Source: Trichoderma breve
Lineage: Eukaryota > Ascomycota > Sordariomycetes > Hypocreales > Hypocreaceae
Length of the DNA stretch: 64,000 nucleotides
Assembly (NCBI RefSeq): GCF_028502605.1
Contig: NC_079232.1
Coordinates: 3,348,001 to 3,412,000 of the forward strand
Direction of reading: 5' to 3'
Within the stretch, counting starts at the first letter, position 1, and every line of letters begins with the position of its first letter. The notes under the pieces were generated by a model. It made no database searches and was not told the DNA's origin. It was given only the letters and a program-made list of their open reading frames with translations. A program made the position numbers and the translations under genes. Below, piece by piece: positions 39,578 to 49,557 of this stretch.

Positions 39578-39664
39578 AATATATTTAGTAATTTTATTTA
39601 TAATAAACCTGAATTTAAATTAAAAGAAAATAAGGATTTAAAAATTTATATTTTTTTAAAATAA
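39383..39664 (+). pseudogene. Stop-free coding relic in the right arm of the inverted repeat
   Basis: From 39,383 to the TAA at 39,662-39,664 there are 93 codons without a stop in AT-rich DNA where stops should be frequent. The readable part (39,425 onward) has mixed residues such as NNFKEEAYKATDLNTKLLLI and NSSDSFLYLNSS. There is no ATG; RIP would turn ATG into ATA, and ATA codons are present. The inverted left arm carries a more damaged version. I do not recognise the family. It is probably the end of a transposon protein. Confidence 0.5.
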
Positions 39665-39701
39665 CCTATTTATAAAGGAATTATTACTTATTAAAATAAG
39701 T

Positions 39702-39709
39702 AAATAATA
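39702..39709. repeat. Possible left 8-base target duplication of the TIR element
   Basis: AAATAATA immediately precedes the left inverted repeat, and the same 8 bases lie at 47,985-47,992 just after the right one. It is low complexity, so chance identity is possible. Confidence 0.45.
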
Positions 39710-39710
39710 A

Positions 39711-39807
39711 AGTCCCCAATAGGCACATGGGATTCTGTGTATTTATTTTATACAGGATCCTATGTAATTAAGTTAGTAATACAGGGCTACTGCTATAATA
39801 TATAGTA
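39711..39807 (+). repeat. Left terminal inverted repeat
   Basis: It begins AGTCCCCAATAGGCACATGG and matches the reverse complement of 47,887-47,984. Nearly all differences are C/T or G/A; the exception seen near the tip is C versus G at the fourth base. Both arms share CAGGATCCTAT and AATACAGGGCT. Confidence 0.85.
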
Positions 39808-39870
39808 TAATATAGTATAATATACTATACTTTAGTATATAAAAGTACTTCTATAGAGGTACTTCTACTA
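39795..39870. repeat. Subterminal palindromic AT/GTAC cluster
   Basis: AGTATAATATAGTATAATAT followed by ATACTATACT, then AAGTACTTCTATAGAGGTACTT, form nested inverted repeats just inside the left terminus. Subterminal repeats of this kind commonly bind transposases in hAT elements; that role here is inference. Confidence 0.5.
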
Positions 39871-40339
39871 CTTTATTTTATATTATAAATAGCTTTAATT
39901 TATATATAATAAATTTACTTTTTTTTTTTTTAATAATCTCTTTTTTTAATATTTTCTTTTTTCTCTAGTGCCTAAATTAATATAACTTTATTATTTATTA
40001 TAGTTTTTCTTTAGTATTTTCCCCTTTTTTTAATACTAAAAGTTTAAAATAAAAAGTTTATTTACTTTTAGTAAGTAGTTTTTATTTAATACTTTTACTT
40101 TTCTTTAATACCTTCCCCTTCTTTTAATACTATTTTTAAAAGTTTAAAATAATAAACTTATTTACTTTTAATAAGTAGTTTTTATTTAATTTAAAGTTAA
40201 TAATAATATTATTATTTTAACTAACTTTTACTTTTTAAGAGTTTATATTCTTTAGTACCCTCCTTTTTTAGTTTATTTTATTTTTTATATACTTTAACTT
40301 ATTTTTTAATTTTTAATTCCTTTTTCTTAAGTTCTTTTC

Positions 40340-40875
40340 CCTTTATAATAGTAGTATTATAAAGGTAATATCTTAAACTAGCTACTTTATAAAGGTAATA
40401 AATTAAGTAGGTTAGGTATATATAAAGTTTATAATTAGTAGATTAATAAAAGCTAGTTTTTATTACTTAGGAGTTTTTTTTTTTAGTACTTTTACTTTTT
40501 TAAAAATTTCTTTTTTTTTAAGTTTTTTTCCTTTTATAATAGTAGTGTTATAAAGGTAATATTTTAAACTAGCTGCTTTATAAAGGTAATAAATTCTCTT
40601 CCTTTTTTATAAAGGTAATAAATTCTTTTCCCTTTATAATAGTTATTATAAAAGTAATATTTTAAATTGGCTGTTTTATTTAAACTAGCTGCTTTATTTT
40701 TAAGTTCTTTTCCCTTTATAATAATAGTATTATAAAGGTAATATCTTAAACTAGCTGCTTTATTTAAACTAGCTACTTTATTTTTAAATTCTTTTTCTTT
40801 TATAATAATAGTATTATAAAGGTAATATTTTAAATAGCTACTTTATAAAAGTAATAAATTAAGTAAGTTAGGTAT
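40340..40875. repeat. Tandem hairpin-bearing repeats
   Basis: A module with the hairpin CCTTTATAATA-GTAG-TATTATAAAGG (11-base perfect stem, 40,340-40,365) and ACTAGCTGCTTTATAAAGGT-type sequence recurs about five times (near 40,340, 40,530, 40,630, 40,713 and 40,800) with RIP-type changes. A reversed set lies at 62,330-63,000 in copy 2 of the element. Confidence 0.75.
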
Positions 40876-41019
40876 ATATAAAGTCTATAGCTAGTAGATT
40901 AATAAATAGTACTGCTATAGCAGCTAGCTTTTATTTCTTAGGAGTTTATATTTTCGTAAGTATTTTCCTAATCTTTAGTACTAGAGCTAAAGTAGTTATA
41001 ATTAATAATAATTTATAAT

Positions 41020-41120
41020 TATTAATAATAGTTAATAGTAATTAATAATAATAGTAATAGCTAGTAGTAGTAGTAATAATTAATAATAGTAGTAATAGTT
41101 AATAATAATTAATTTATAAT
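41020..41120. repeat. TAG/TAA trinucleotide-rich stretch
   Basis: Imperfect repeats of AATAATAGT and TAGTAGTAG. The reversed counterpart is at about 62,020-62,135 in copy 2. Confidence 0.7.
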
Positions 41121-41817
41121 ATTATTAATTATTTTAGTAATAAAAATAAAGTTTAAGTATATTAATAATTAAGATTAATTATATTTTATATTAAAGAGGG
41201 TTTATAATATACTGCAGCTTAAAAGTAAATTATTAATTATAAGTATAAAGGATAATTAATAGCTTTTTAATAAAATAAGGCTTTATTTTTACTATTAAGA
41301 TTATTACTTATACCTTATAGCTTATAAATAAGGCTAAATAAAGCTTTAGAAATCTTTTATAATTTATAAATAAAGTTTTTCTTTTACTTTATTTTATAAT
41401 TTATAAATAAAACTTTTATTTTTATAGTTTATAGGTAAAGCTAAATAAAACTATAGAAATCTTTTTACAGCTTATAGGTAAGGCTTTAAAAATCTTTTTA
41501 TAGTTTATAAATAATAAAGCTTTAGAATCTTTTTACAGCTTATAAATAATAAGGCTTTAGAAATCTTATAGCTTATAGATAAGGCTTAAGTATTTAAAAG
41601 TTAAAAGGTTAAAAGGTTAGAAAGTTAGAAAGTTAAAAAGTTAAAGAAAATAAAAATAAAAAAAGAAAAAAAAAGTTAAAAAAAGGTAGTTTATATGAAA
41701 ATATTTTAACTAGTAGGAGTATATATATATTTAAAAGTTTAGGATTTTCTTTTTCTATTCCTTTAAAAAACTATAATAAAGTATTTAAAGTTACTAAGTA
41801 GTAGCTAAAGGTTATAA

Positions 41818-42153
41818 AATATATATATATATTTTTTATATTATTTCCTTATATTAATTTATTTATATATAAGTTTTATTTATATAGCTTTTATTTTTAG
41901 TAAACCTCCTCCTTATATTAGGCTTAAATATATATTATACCTTACTTTTTATATTTTACTAAATTTTTTAACTACTTTACTATATTTACTTTTACTTATT
42001 TATTTTTTTTATTTAATTAATTTATATATATTATTATCTCCTCCTTTATTTAATCTTTTCCTAAGCCTAAAGTTATATAATACTAGCCTATTTACTTATA
42101 ATTTAAATATTAATTATATATTTTTTTTAAATATTATATTAGTAATCTTATAG
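41818..42153 (+). pseudogene. Coding relic of 111 stop-free codons in the TIR element
   Basis: Between a TAA at 41,815-41,817 and a TAG at 42,151-42,153 the frame is open, although the DNA is very AT-rich and stops would be expected every dozen or so codons. The frame continues with only a few more stops to about 42,255; several are TAG or TAA, as RIP makes from Gln or Trp codons. The translation is Leu/Ile/Tyr/Phe-rich with PPPYIRLKY and LLSPPLFNLFLSLKLYNTS. I do not recognise the protein. It is probably part of the element's own gene, running opposite to the relic at its right end. Confidence 0.45.
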
Positions 42154-44549
42154 TTTTATAATATACTTAGTTAGTTTAATACTTTTAATAAATTAATTAT
42201 TATATTAATTCTACTTTAAAATTATATATTATTTATATATAGCTTTAAAAATATTATACTATAGTTTTTATACTTAATTTATAATTAATAAAATTAATAG
42301 CTTAATTTACTTAGTTAATATTATTTCTATTAATAGAATTAATAGCTTAATTTATTATATAAGCTTTAATAATATTATTATTTATATTAATAATATTTAT
42401 ATTAAATTTAAAAGCTTATTATATTTTTATAAATATAATAATAATACTCTAGTATACTTAGATTAGTAGTATTAATTATATATAAATAGTGTTTTTTATT
42501 TTTTATTATATTTAAATTTACTTAGCTTTTATTAAGTACTTAATTAAGGGATTTTACTATTTTTTAATAGCCTTAATTTTTTAAATATAATAGGCTTAAC
42601 TAAATATACTATTAGTATTTTAAAATAGTGTAAATATTAATATAAATAAAAGTATAATAGTATAAGAATTATATTTTACTATTATAAAGTTTATAGTTAA
42701 TAAATATAAGGTAAATTATATAACTTTATAAATACTTTAGTATATTTAATTAAAGATAATAATTTTTTTAAAAGCTTTTATTACTTTTTAACTTTATATA
42801 ATACTTTATATAAAACCTAGTTATAAATAGCTAAGTATAAACTTTTTAATAATTTAATTAATTTTTAAATTTACTATTTATTTTAATTTACTTATAATTT
42901 TAATAATTAATTATTTAATATTTATTTTATTATTCTTTAAGCTTTAAAAAAATCTTTATTAAATCTCTTAAGATAAGACTTTAATAGTAAATAAATACCT
43001 TTAACTTAAAATATAGCTATATTACTAAAATATATATATTAATTAACCTATACCTTAATAAACTTTTTTTTATATAGCTAAAGTTATATTAATTTAATAT
43101 AAGTAACTTACGCTATATAATTAAAAATAAACTACTGCTTAAATTTAAAGACTTATTTATTAAAGTCTTCTTTAGTTAAAAAGTTAATAATAAAATACTA
43201 AAATTAATTAAAAATGTACTAGTTTTAAAATCCTATTACTTAAGATTCTATTACTTATAATATTATAATATTTTATAATATAAAAGTAATTAAATTATTT
43301 TATAATTTAAAAGTTAGTTTATAATATAATAAAACTATTATATTAATATACTAAATATAAAGCAATAATTATATTAATAAAAATACTATTTTAACTATAT
43401 TTATATAAGTAATATAATAGTTAATTAATATTATAAATAAATATTTAATTTAAAAAGAATTATAAATAAACTATAGTTAATTTAATACTTAAATATAATT
43501 ATTTTTTTTTTATTATTTAAAAATATAAATATAATATAAAAAAACTAATTATAAATATTAATATTAACTATATTAAAAAGTAGTATATAATATTTATTAA
43601 TTTTATAAATATAATTTAATAATAATAAATTTAAATATATTTAAAAATAGTTTAATAACTTAAGATAAGTAAAAAAAATAATAGTAATTTAGCTATTATT
43701 ATTATTAAATTATATTTAACTTTAGAAATTTTTAGTATTTATTTAATTAATAAAAGTATATATTATACTTTACCTTTTATAATTATTTTATTTTATATAT
43801 ATAGCTTAATTATATATATTTTACTATATTAGTAAGTTTTTATTATTATATTAATATATAAAAGTTTAGATTTTTTTTAAAAAAATACTAGTTTTAATTA
43901 ACTTTTTAAAATTTAAATCTTTACTTTTCTTAAGCTTATAATAAATTAAATAAATAAATAAATATAAACTTAGTAAATAATTATATATTCTATAAAGTAG
44001 ATTTAGGTAATATTATATAATTTAAGTTATATAATTAAAAGATTTATATATATTAATTAAAAATAAATAATTAATTAAATATATTATAATTTTTTAATTA
44101 TATTTATTAAATAAATCTAAAGCTTATTAATATTAATTATAAGTAAATATAATAATATATTTTTTACTTTTTTCTTTTATTAATCTACTTATTCTAAATA
44201 TATAGCCTTAAGGTTTTACCTAAGTATTAATAAACTTATATAATTCTTTACGTAAGTTATATTACTTCTTTAAAAAAAGATAATTATTAAGAAATTTCTT
44301 AGTTATAATAATAAAAGTATACTTTATAAATACTTTATAATAATACTTATACTTTATACTTAAAAAAAAATATAATTTTTTATATTTATTATTTTATATT
44401 TTTACTACTATTTTTTACTAACTAAGGCTATAATACCGCCTACCTATATTAAAACTTCCCTTTATTTTACTACTACCTTACTTTATATATATATTCTTTT
44501 AGTTATTAAATTCACTACTATTTCTTACTAATTTATCTTTTATTTTATA

Positions 44550-44675
44550 ATTATTATTAGTTTTATAATTATCATTAGTTTTATAATTATTATTAATCTT
44601 ATAATTATTATTAGTTTTACAATTATTATTAATCTTATAATTATTATTAGTTTTATAATTATTATTAGTCTTATT
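44550..44675. repeat. 18-base tandem repeat, about 7 units
   Basis: Units of AGTTTTATAATTATTATT vary by TTAG/TTAA and TTTT/TCTT. The same array, reversed and also about 7 units long, lies at 58,485-58,605, while C1 at 33,820-33,860 has only about two. A period of 18 would encode a six-residue repeat. Confidence 0.9.
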
Positions 44676-45199
44676 ACTATACTAACTAAGTTTTTTAAAA
44701 TATATAAATATAAATTTAAAAATAACCTAGCTATTATATATAAAAAAGCTAAAATAAATTTACTTAATATTATACTAAAGTACTATAGTTACTTTTTATA
44801 AATAATACCTATATTTTTATTTTTAATATTAATAATTCCTAAGCTATTAAAAAATATAAAAAACTAAAAAAGTATAAAACTAAGGCTTTTAAAGATTAAA
44901 AAGTAAAGTAAATTAAATATTTATACTACTTATTACTAACTTTTAAATATTAAATATTCCCTAAGGTTAAAAATAATAATAAAAAAAAAAACTTAAAAAA
45001 TTTTAATAAATATTAAAAAAAAAAGGTAATATTTTAAAATTTAATACTTAATAATAATTTAATAAATATAGTAAAAGATATAATAATAATTACTAATATT
45101 ATTTTATTAATATATTTTACTAGGCTATAGGGGGATAGTTTAACCTTAGGGTAAACTAAAATAAAAGTAATATAGTAAAAGACTTAAAAGATTAATAAA

Positions 45200-45330
45200 A
45201 AGCAGTAGCTGCTTAAGCAGCAGCCTTATAAACAGTAGAATAAAAAGACTAATAAAAAACAGCAGCTACTTAAGCAGCAGCTACTTAAGTAGTAAAAGTA
45301 GTAGTATAAATAGTAAAAGTAATAGTCTAC
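45200..45330. repeat. GCAGCAG-rich imperfect repeats
   Basis: CAG/CTG-type words (AGCAGTAGCTGCTTAAGCAG and AGCAGCAGC) recur here, with TAG in many places where CAG would be expected after RIP. This probably represents a former Gln-, Ala- or Leu-rich low-complexity tract. Confidence 0.6.
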
Positions 45331-46183
45331 TTTTATAGTTAAATAATAGAAATTTATAAATTTAGCCCTTAATTATTTTTTACTAGTTATAAAGTAAAAA
45401 AAATAGTAAAGGGATTAAGAAATAAGTATTAATTATTTAAATAATATACCCGTTAACCTAGTAGGGCTAGAGGTAGTAGATAGTCTTTAAATATAATTAA
45501 TTAATATATTATATTGTAATTTACTTATTTTTTAATATAATTATTAATTTAATAAAATTAAAAATAGTAGTATAATTTAAGAAGGTAATATAATATAACT
45601 AAGATTATAAGTATAATTATTATCCTAGTAAAGTTAAGTATAATAGTAAAGTTTTTAATTATTTATAAATTAATCCCTTAAAGTTATAGAATAATAAATA
45701 ACTATTATAACCTAACTTTAATTATAAAGCCTTTATCTCTTCTATCTACTTTATAAATTTTTTTAAATATAATTATATAAGTAATAATAAAGGATTTAAA
45801 TACTTTTAAATTTAGGTAAGTAAAAAAAATAAAAAATTTAGCTTTTTTTAATATAGGTAGGAAAATAAAGGATTTAGTTTTTTTTAATATAATAAAAAGC
45901 TTTAGCTTTTTTTAATTTAAGTAGAAAAATAAGGAATTTAGCTTTTTCTAAAGTTAAAAAGATAGGGAAAAGGGGGGGTAATATAAAATAATAAATATAA
46001 TAAAATAACTAAAGTAATAATAGCAGTAATATTATTTCTTTTTTTAATACTAGCGCTTATTTTAATAATAATAATAATAATATTAATACTTTAGCTTTAT
46101 TTTTTATATTATTTCTTAAGTATTAAAAAAAGTAAATATTATTTTCTAAGCTTTATAAACCTTTATAAAGTTAATTTTATTAC

Positions 46184-46225
<42 letters not shown>

Positions 46226-46250
46226 TACTATTACTATTACTATTATTATT
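46184..46250. repeat. (ATT)n microsatellite with ACT interruptions
   Basis: About 22 trinucleotides, mostly ATT with some ACT. It is equivalent to the array at 35,301-35,385 in fragment C1. Confidence 0.9.
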
Positions 46251-46859
46251 ATTATTAATATTATCTTTATCTTTATCTTTATTTTTATTTTTATTATTTA
46301 ATATATTCTCTAGCACTTTATTATTATTATCTAGTATATTTATTAAAAAATATAGTACTATATAATATTAATCTATTACTTTTTTATTATTTTTATCTAT
46401 AATATAACTTTTTTTTTATATAAAAGGCTATAGTTATTAATAGCTAAAGAAGTTATAGTTAGATATATAATTATATTATAATAAATTAATATAAAAGCTT
46501 ATTATAAAATATACTTATAACTTTTACTAAAGTAAAGTTAATATTCTTAAAAATACATAGTTAAATTTACATAAATATTAAAAATAATTACTTTCTTATT
46601 TACTATTATACTTTTAATATAACCCTTATATAGTAAATTTTACTAATTTAGTATAGCAGTAGAAGATAATATATTACCTTTTTTAGCTAAATATTAAAAT
46701 AAAGCTTTTCCTTTAGCTATTATATTTTTTACTATTAATTTTTTTACTGCTAATTTTTTTACTATTATTTTTTATATTATCCTTTTTACATTTTACTATA
46801 GTTAATTAATATTTTAAAATATTATAAAAAAGTAAATAAATAAAATAAAATAATATAAA

Positions 46860-46934
46860 CTATGCCTATAGGTGCTTTACCTTTTCCTTTACTATTACTA
46901 ACGCTTTTTTTTATAAATATATTTTTTTAAAAGG

Positions 46935-46965
<31 letters not shown>
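46860..46965 (-). pseudogene. N-terminal relic of a lysine-rich protein, copy 1
   Basis: On the minus strand, after an (ATT)n run, an ATACCT-TTT-AAA start (ATA probably a mutated ATG) is followed, after at least one frameshift, by SNSKGKGKAP and then IVYII. This parallels the better-preserved relic at 55,911-56,045 in copy 2 (SKSKPKVKIKAKAF, then IVYF). A stop and the frame change show that it is broken. It is placed about 1 kb inside the right terminus and would read inward through segment C2. Confidence 0.45.
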
Positions 46966-47886
46966 TTAAAAAGAGAAAAAGAAAAAAGAAGAAATTTATA
47001 ATATTAATGATATATATATATAATTAACTATACTAATATACCTTTATTTTCCTTATTTACTCTATTTCTTAATTTATTTTTTTTATTACTATATATATTA
47101 TAATAGAAATTATATATAATAGTATAAATATTTAACTATATACCTACCTTTTATAAATACTAAGCTTTTTATTATTTAATTAAAGTAATGCTATTAAAAT
47201 ACTTCCTTTAATCTTTTAGCTTTTTTTCCCTTACCTTTCATAAGCTTTATTATTCCTTTTTTTTTTTTTTAATATTAACTAAATATTTATAATTATATTT
47301 AATCTAATAGTTTAAGGGGTTAATAGCCCTTAGCTACTAAGTTAAATATATATATATTTACTTTTTATATATAAGACTTTAGATAAAAAAGCTAGGTTAT
47401 TAATATTATAATATATTAAAATACTTAACTTTTATAATTCCTACCTTTATTTAGTAGTATTATAATTAAAAAAAAAATACTTTATATTTTTTTTATATTT
47501 TAATAACTTAGTAAAGTTAGTTAAGTAACTAAAGTTAAAGGACTTAGTCTATAGTCTTAAGTAGTTAAAGTATAAAGTTTTACTATTTTATAATTTTAAT
47601 TATTTTTTTTATATATTAAATTATATTATAATTAATATATATTTTAAATATAATATATTAATAAATAACTAGGCTTACGTTATAATAGCGTTTATTCATA
47701 TAGTAATATTTTCTCTTTTATAAATTTAATAAATCTATTTAATTTATTACCAGGCCCTATTTTATTATAGCTGTATAATTACCTTTAAAGCCTTATGTTT
47801 AATTTTTATAAAGTACCTTTTTTAACCTTTTTTATATACCTAATTAATTAAATTAATAATCTGCGAAATATTAATTTAAAGCTATT

Positions 47887-47984
47887 ATAAAATATACTAT
47901 AATAGCAGCCCTGTATTATTAACTTAATTATATAGGATCCTGTGTAAAATAAACGTATGGGATCCCGTGCGCCTACTGGGCACT
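47887..47984 (-). repeat. Right terminal inverted repeat
   Basis: It ends ...GCCTACTGGGCACT at 47,984 and is the inverted partner of 39,711-39,807. It is less mutated than the left arm: CpG (GTGCGCC, ACGTATGG) and CCC survive here, whereas the left arm has CACAT and TTCTG at the same places. Confidence 0.85.
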
Positions 47985-47992
47985 AAATAATA
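47985..47992. repeat. Possible right 8-base target duplication
   Basis: AAATAATA, identical to 39,702-39,709. See the left partner for the caveat on low complexity. Confidence 0.45.
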
Positions 47993-48540
47993 GGAAATAA
48001 AAATATATTATATAAGGTTAGTTATTACTTTATTATTACTTTATTATCTATTTTATTAATTATTTTTCGTTATAAATTTAAAGTTATTTATTAACTAAAA
48101 GGCTTTAATTATTAAATCTAGCCTATTACTATTAATTAAAGTACCTTTTTATAGCTTATAATAAGGAATTTAAAAAAAATTAAAAAAAAAAAGTAAATTA
48201 TTATTTTATATTTTTAATTAATTTAATTAATTTAATTAATTTTGTATTTTTTTTATAATTATAATATTTTTATTATAATATAAATATAATAATTTAATTA
48301 TAAATAATTATAATTAATTTATTATATATAAGTTATAATAATTAATATTATAATTATTAAATACTAATTAGGATATTTAGTAACTTAAAGCTATTTAGGT
48401 TAATTAATTTTATTATTTAATAATTTACTTAACCTTTTATAACTGGCTAATATAATTTAATTATTAACAACTTACTTTATTTAGAATCTAATATTATTCC
48501 TTTAACACACGACTCTTTATTTAATTTAACTATATAAAAT
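47993..48540. other. Spacer between the two TIR elements, no gene recognised
   Basis: Moderately AT-rich sequence. TTTAATTAATTTAATTAATT repeats occur near 48,215. It should represent sequence present before either element arrived. Nothing coding is seen. Confidence 0.45.
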
Positions 48541-48550
48541 AAAAGTTAAA

Positions 48551-48660
48551 GGGGCGCCTAATAGGTATACAGGGCCCCGTGGATTTAGTTTTATAAGGCC
48601 CTGTAGAAATTATATAAGTACTATAGTATAGTGTAATATAACGTAGTATACTTTTAATAT
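48551..48660 (+). repeat. Diverged terminus of the second TIR element
   Basis: CGCCTAATAGG, ACAGGGCCCCGTGGATTTAG and AAGGCCCTGTA correspond to TAGGCGCACGGGATCCC, TTTATTTTACACAG and GATCCTAT in the reversed right terminus of copy 1. GTACTATAGTATAGTG-type palindromes follow, as in copy 1. CpG is retained here. Confidence 0.55.
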
Positions 48661-49204
48661 TATTAAAGGTATTATAATAATAGTTTAAAAAGCTTAAAAA
48701 AAAATATTTTATATAAATTAAATAGCTAACTTTAAAAACCTTTTTATTTAGATATTTATAATAAGTAGTAAATTTATTAAAGTAGTAAAATTAAAAATAT
48801 TATTATATATAAAAGTATTTTATAATATAATATAATATAAAAGCTTAGTTTTTTTTTATATAAAAAAAATAATAAAAAAATAGTAAATAATAAAAAAAAT
48901 ACTTTAACTACTTAGTATTATAAGCTAGATCTTTATATTAACCTTTATTACCTAAATTTAATAATACTTTAATAATACTAAGTTATTAAAATAAAAAAGA
49001 AGTTAAGTATTTTATAAAGGTATAGTATTAATACCTTTACTATTTAATTAAATATTTTATATATAGTAGTAGTATATATATATTTAGCTTTATAGTTTTA
49101 AGCTACTATTTTATAATTACTAGGCTAAATATAATATTTAATATTAAGCTTTTATTAAAGGGGAAAGAGATAATAAAGGCTATAAAGTATTATTTTAAAA
49201 AGGA

Positions 49205-49386
49205 GAAAGCAGTAGAAGGTTATATAAATTAAAGCTATTTATAACAGAAGCAGTAGAAGTAGTAGGGGCAGCGGAAGTAGTAGAAGCAGTAGAAGCAGTA
49301 GAAGGTTATGTAAATTAAAGCTATTTACAGCAGAAGTAGCAGAAGTAGCAGAAGTAGTAAAAGCAGTAGAAGTAGTAGAAGTAGTA
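49205..49386. repeat. GTAGAAGCA-type tandem array
   Basis: Imperfect 9-base units (AGAAGCAGT, AGAAGTAGT) with an embedded AAGCTATTTA module occur, all in one strand sense. Units differ by C/T and A/G. In frame it would give Ser/Ala/Glu- or Lys/Gln-rich repeats. Its last 33 bases are duplicated beyond the LINE at 55,186-55,218. Confidence 0.8.
49354..49386. repeat. Left 33-base direct repeat flanking the LINE
   Basis: Matches 55,186-55,218 except for one A/G and one T/C, both RIP-type. It could be a LINE target-site duplication, or reflect insertion within a pre-existing array. Confidence 0.6.
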
Positions 49387-49534
49387 TGATAATGATGATG
49401 ATAATTATATTTACCGTCCGTAGTAGGGATAGGCCCTGGCCTGGGTAGGTATTAGATATACTAGGCTAGCTACTTTAAAGTACTATGGGAGCCGGTAGGG
49501 TTTATCCTTAATTATATATTCTTATCCTAAAGAA

Positions 49535-49557
49535 GCGCGCGCGTGTATATATATATA
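49535..49557. repeat. Alternating purine-pyrimidine tract
   Basis: GCGCGCGCGTGT runs into TATATATATATA. Four CpGs in a row survive in DNA that is otherwise purged of CpG. Such a tract favours Z-form DNA. It lies in the 3' region of the LINE. Confidence 0.7.

Larger units (their letters stand above)
44440..46850 (-). mobile_element. Segment C2, better-preserved core of the TIR element
   Basis: It aligns with C1 (33,760-36,040) and, inverted, with 56,200-58,640. It contains an 18-base tandem array (44,550-44,675), a GCAGCAG-rich stretch (45,200-45,330), AT-rich repeats with TTTAGCTTTTTTTAATATAG (45,830-45,960) and an (ATT)n array (46,184-46,250). The multiples-of-three periods suggest a former protein with low-complexity tracts. 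The coding strand is inferred to be minus from the relic at the right end. Confidence 0.6.
39710..47984. mobile_element. 8.3 kb DNA-transposon-like element with terminal inverted repeats, copy 1
   Basis: It is bounded by ~95-base inverted repeats (39,711-39,807 and 47,887-47,984) and a possible 8-base target duplication, the length typical of hAT transposons. Inside, from left to right, are a tandem hairpin region (40.3-40.9 kb), a TAG/TAA and AGCTTATA-rich region (41.0-41.7 kb), a stop-free frame (41,818-42,153), segment C2 (44.4-46.8 kb) and a basic-protein relic read from the right end. A diverged inverted copy lies at 48.5-63.0 kb. RIP is moderate. Autonomy and superfamily are unproven because no transposase motif could be read. 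Confidence 0.7.
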
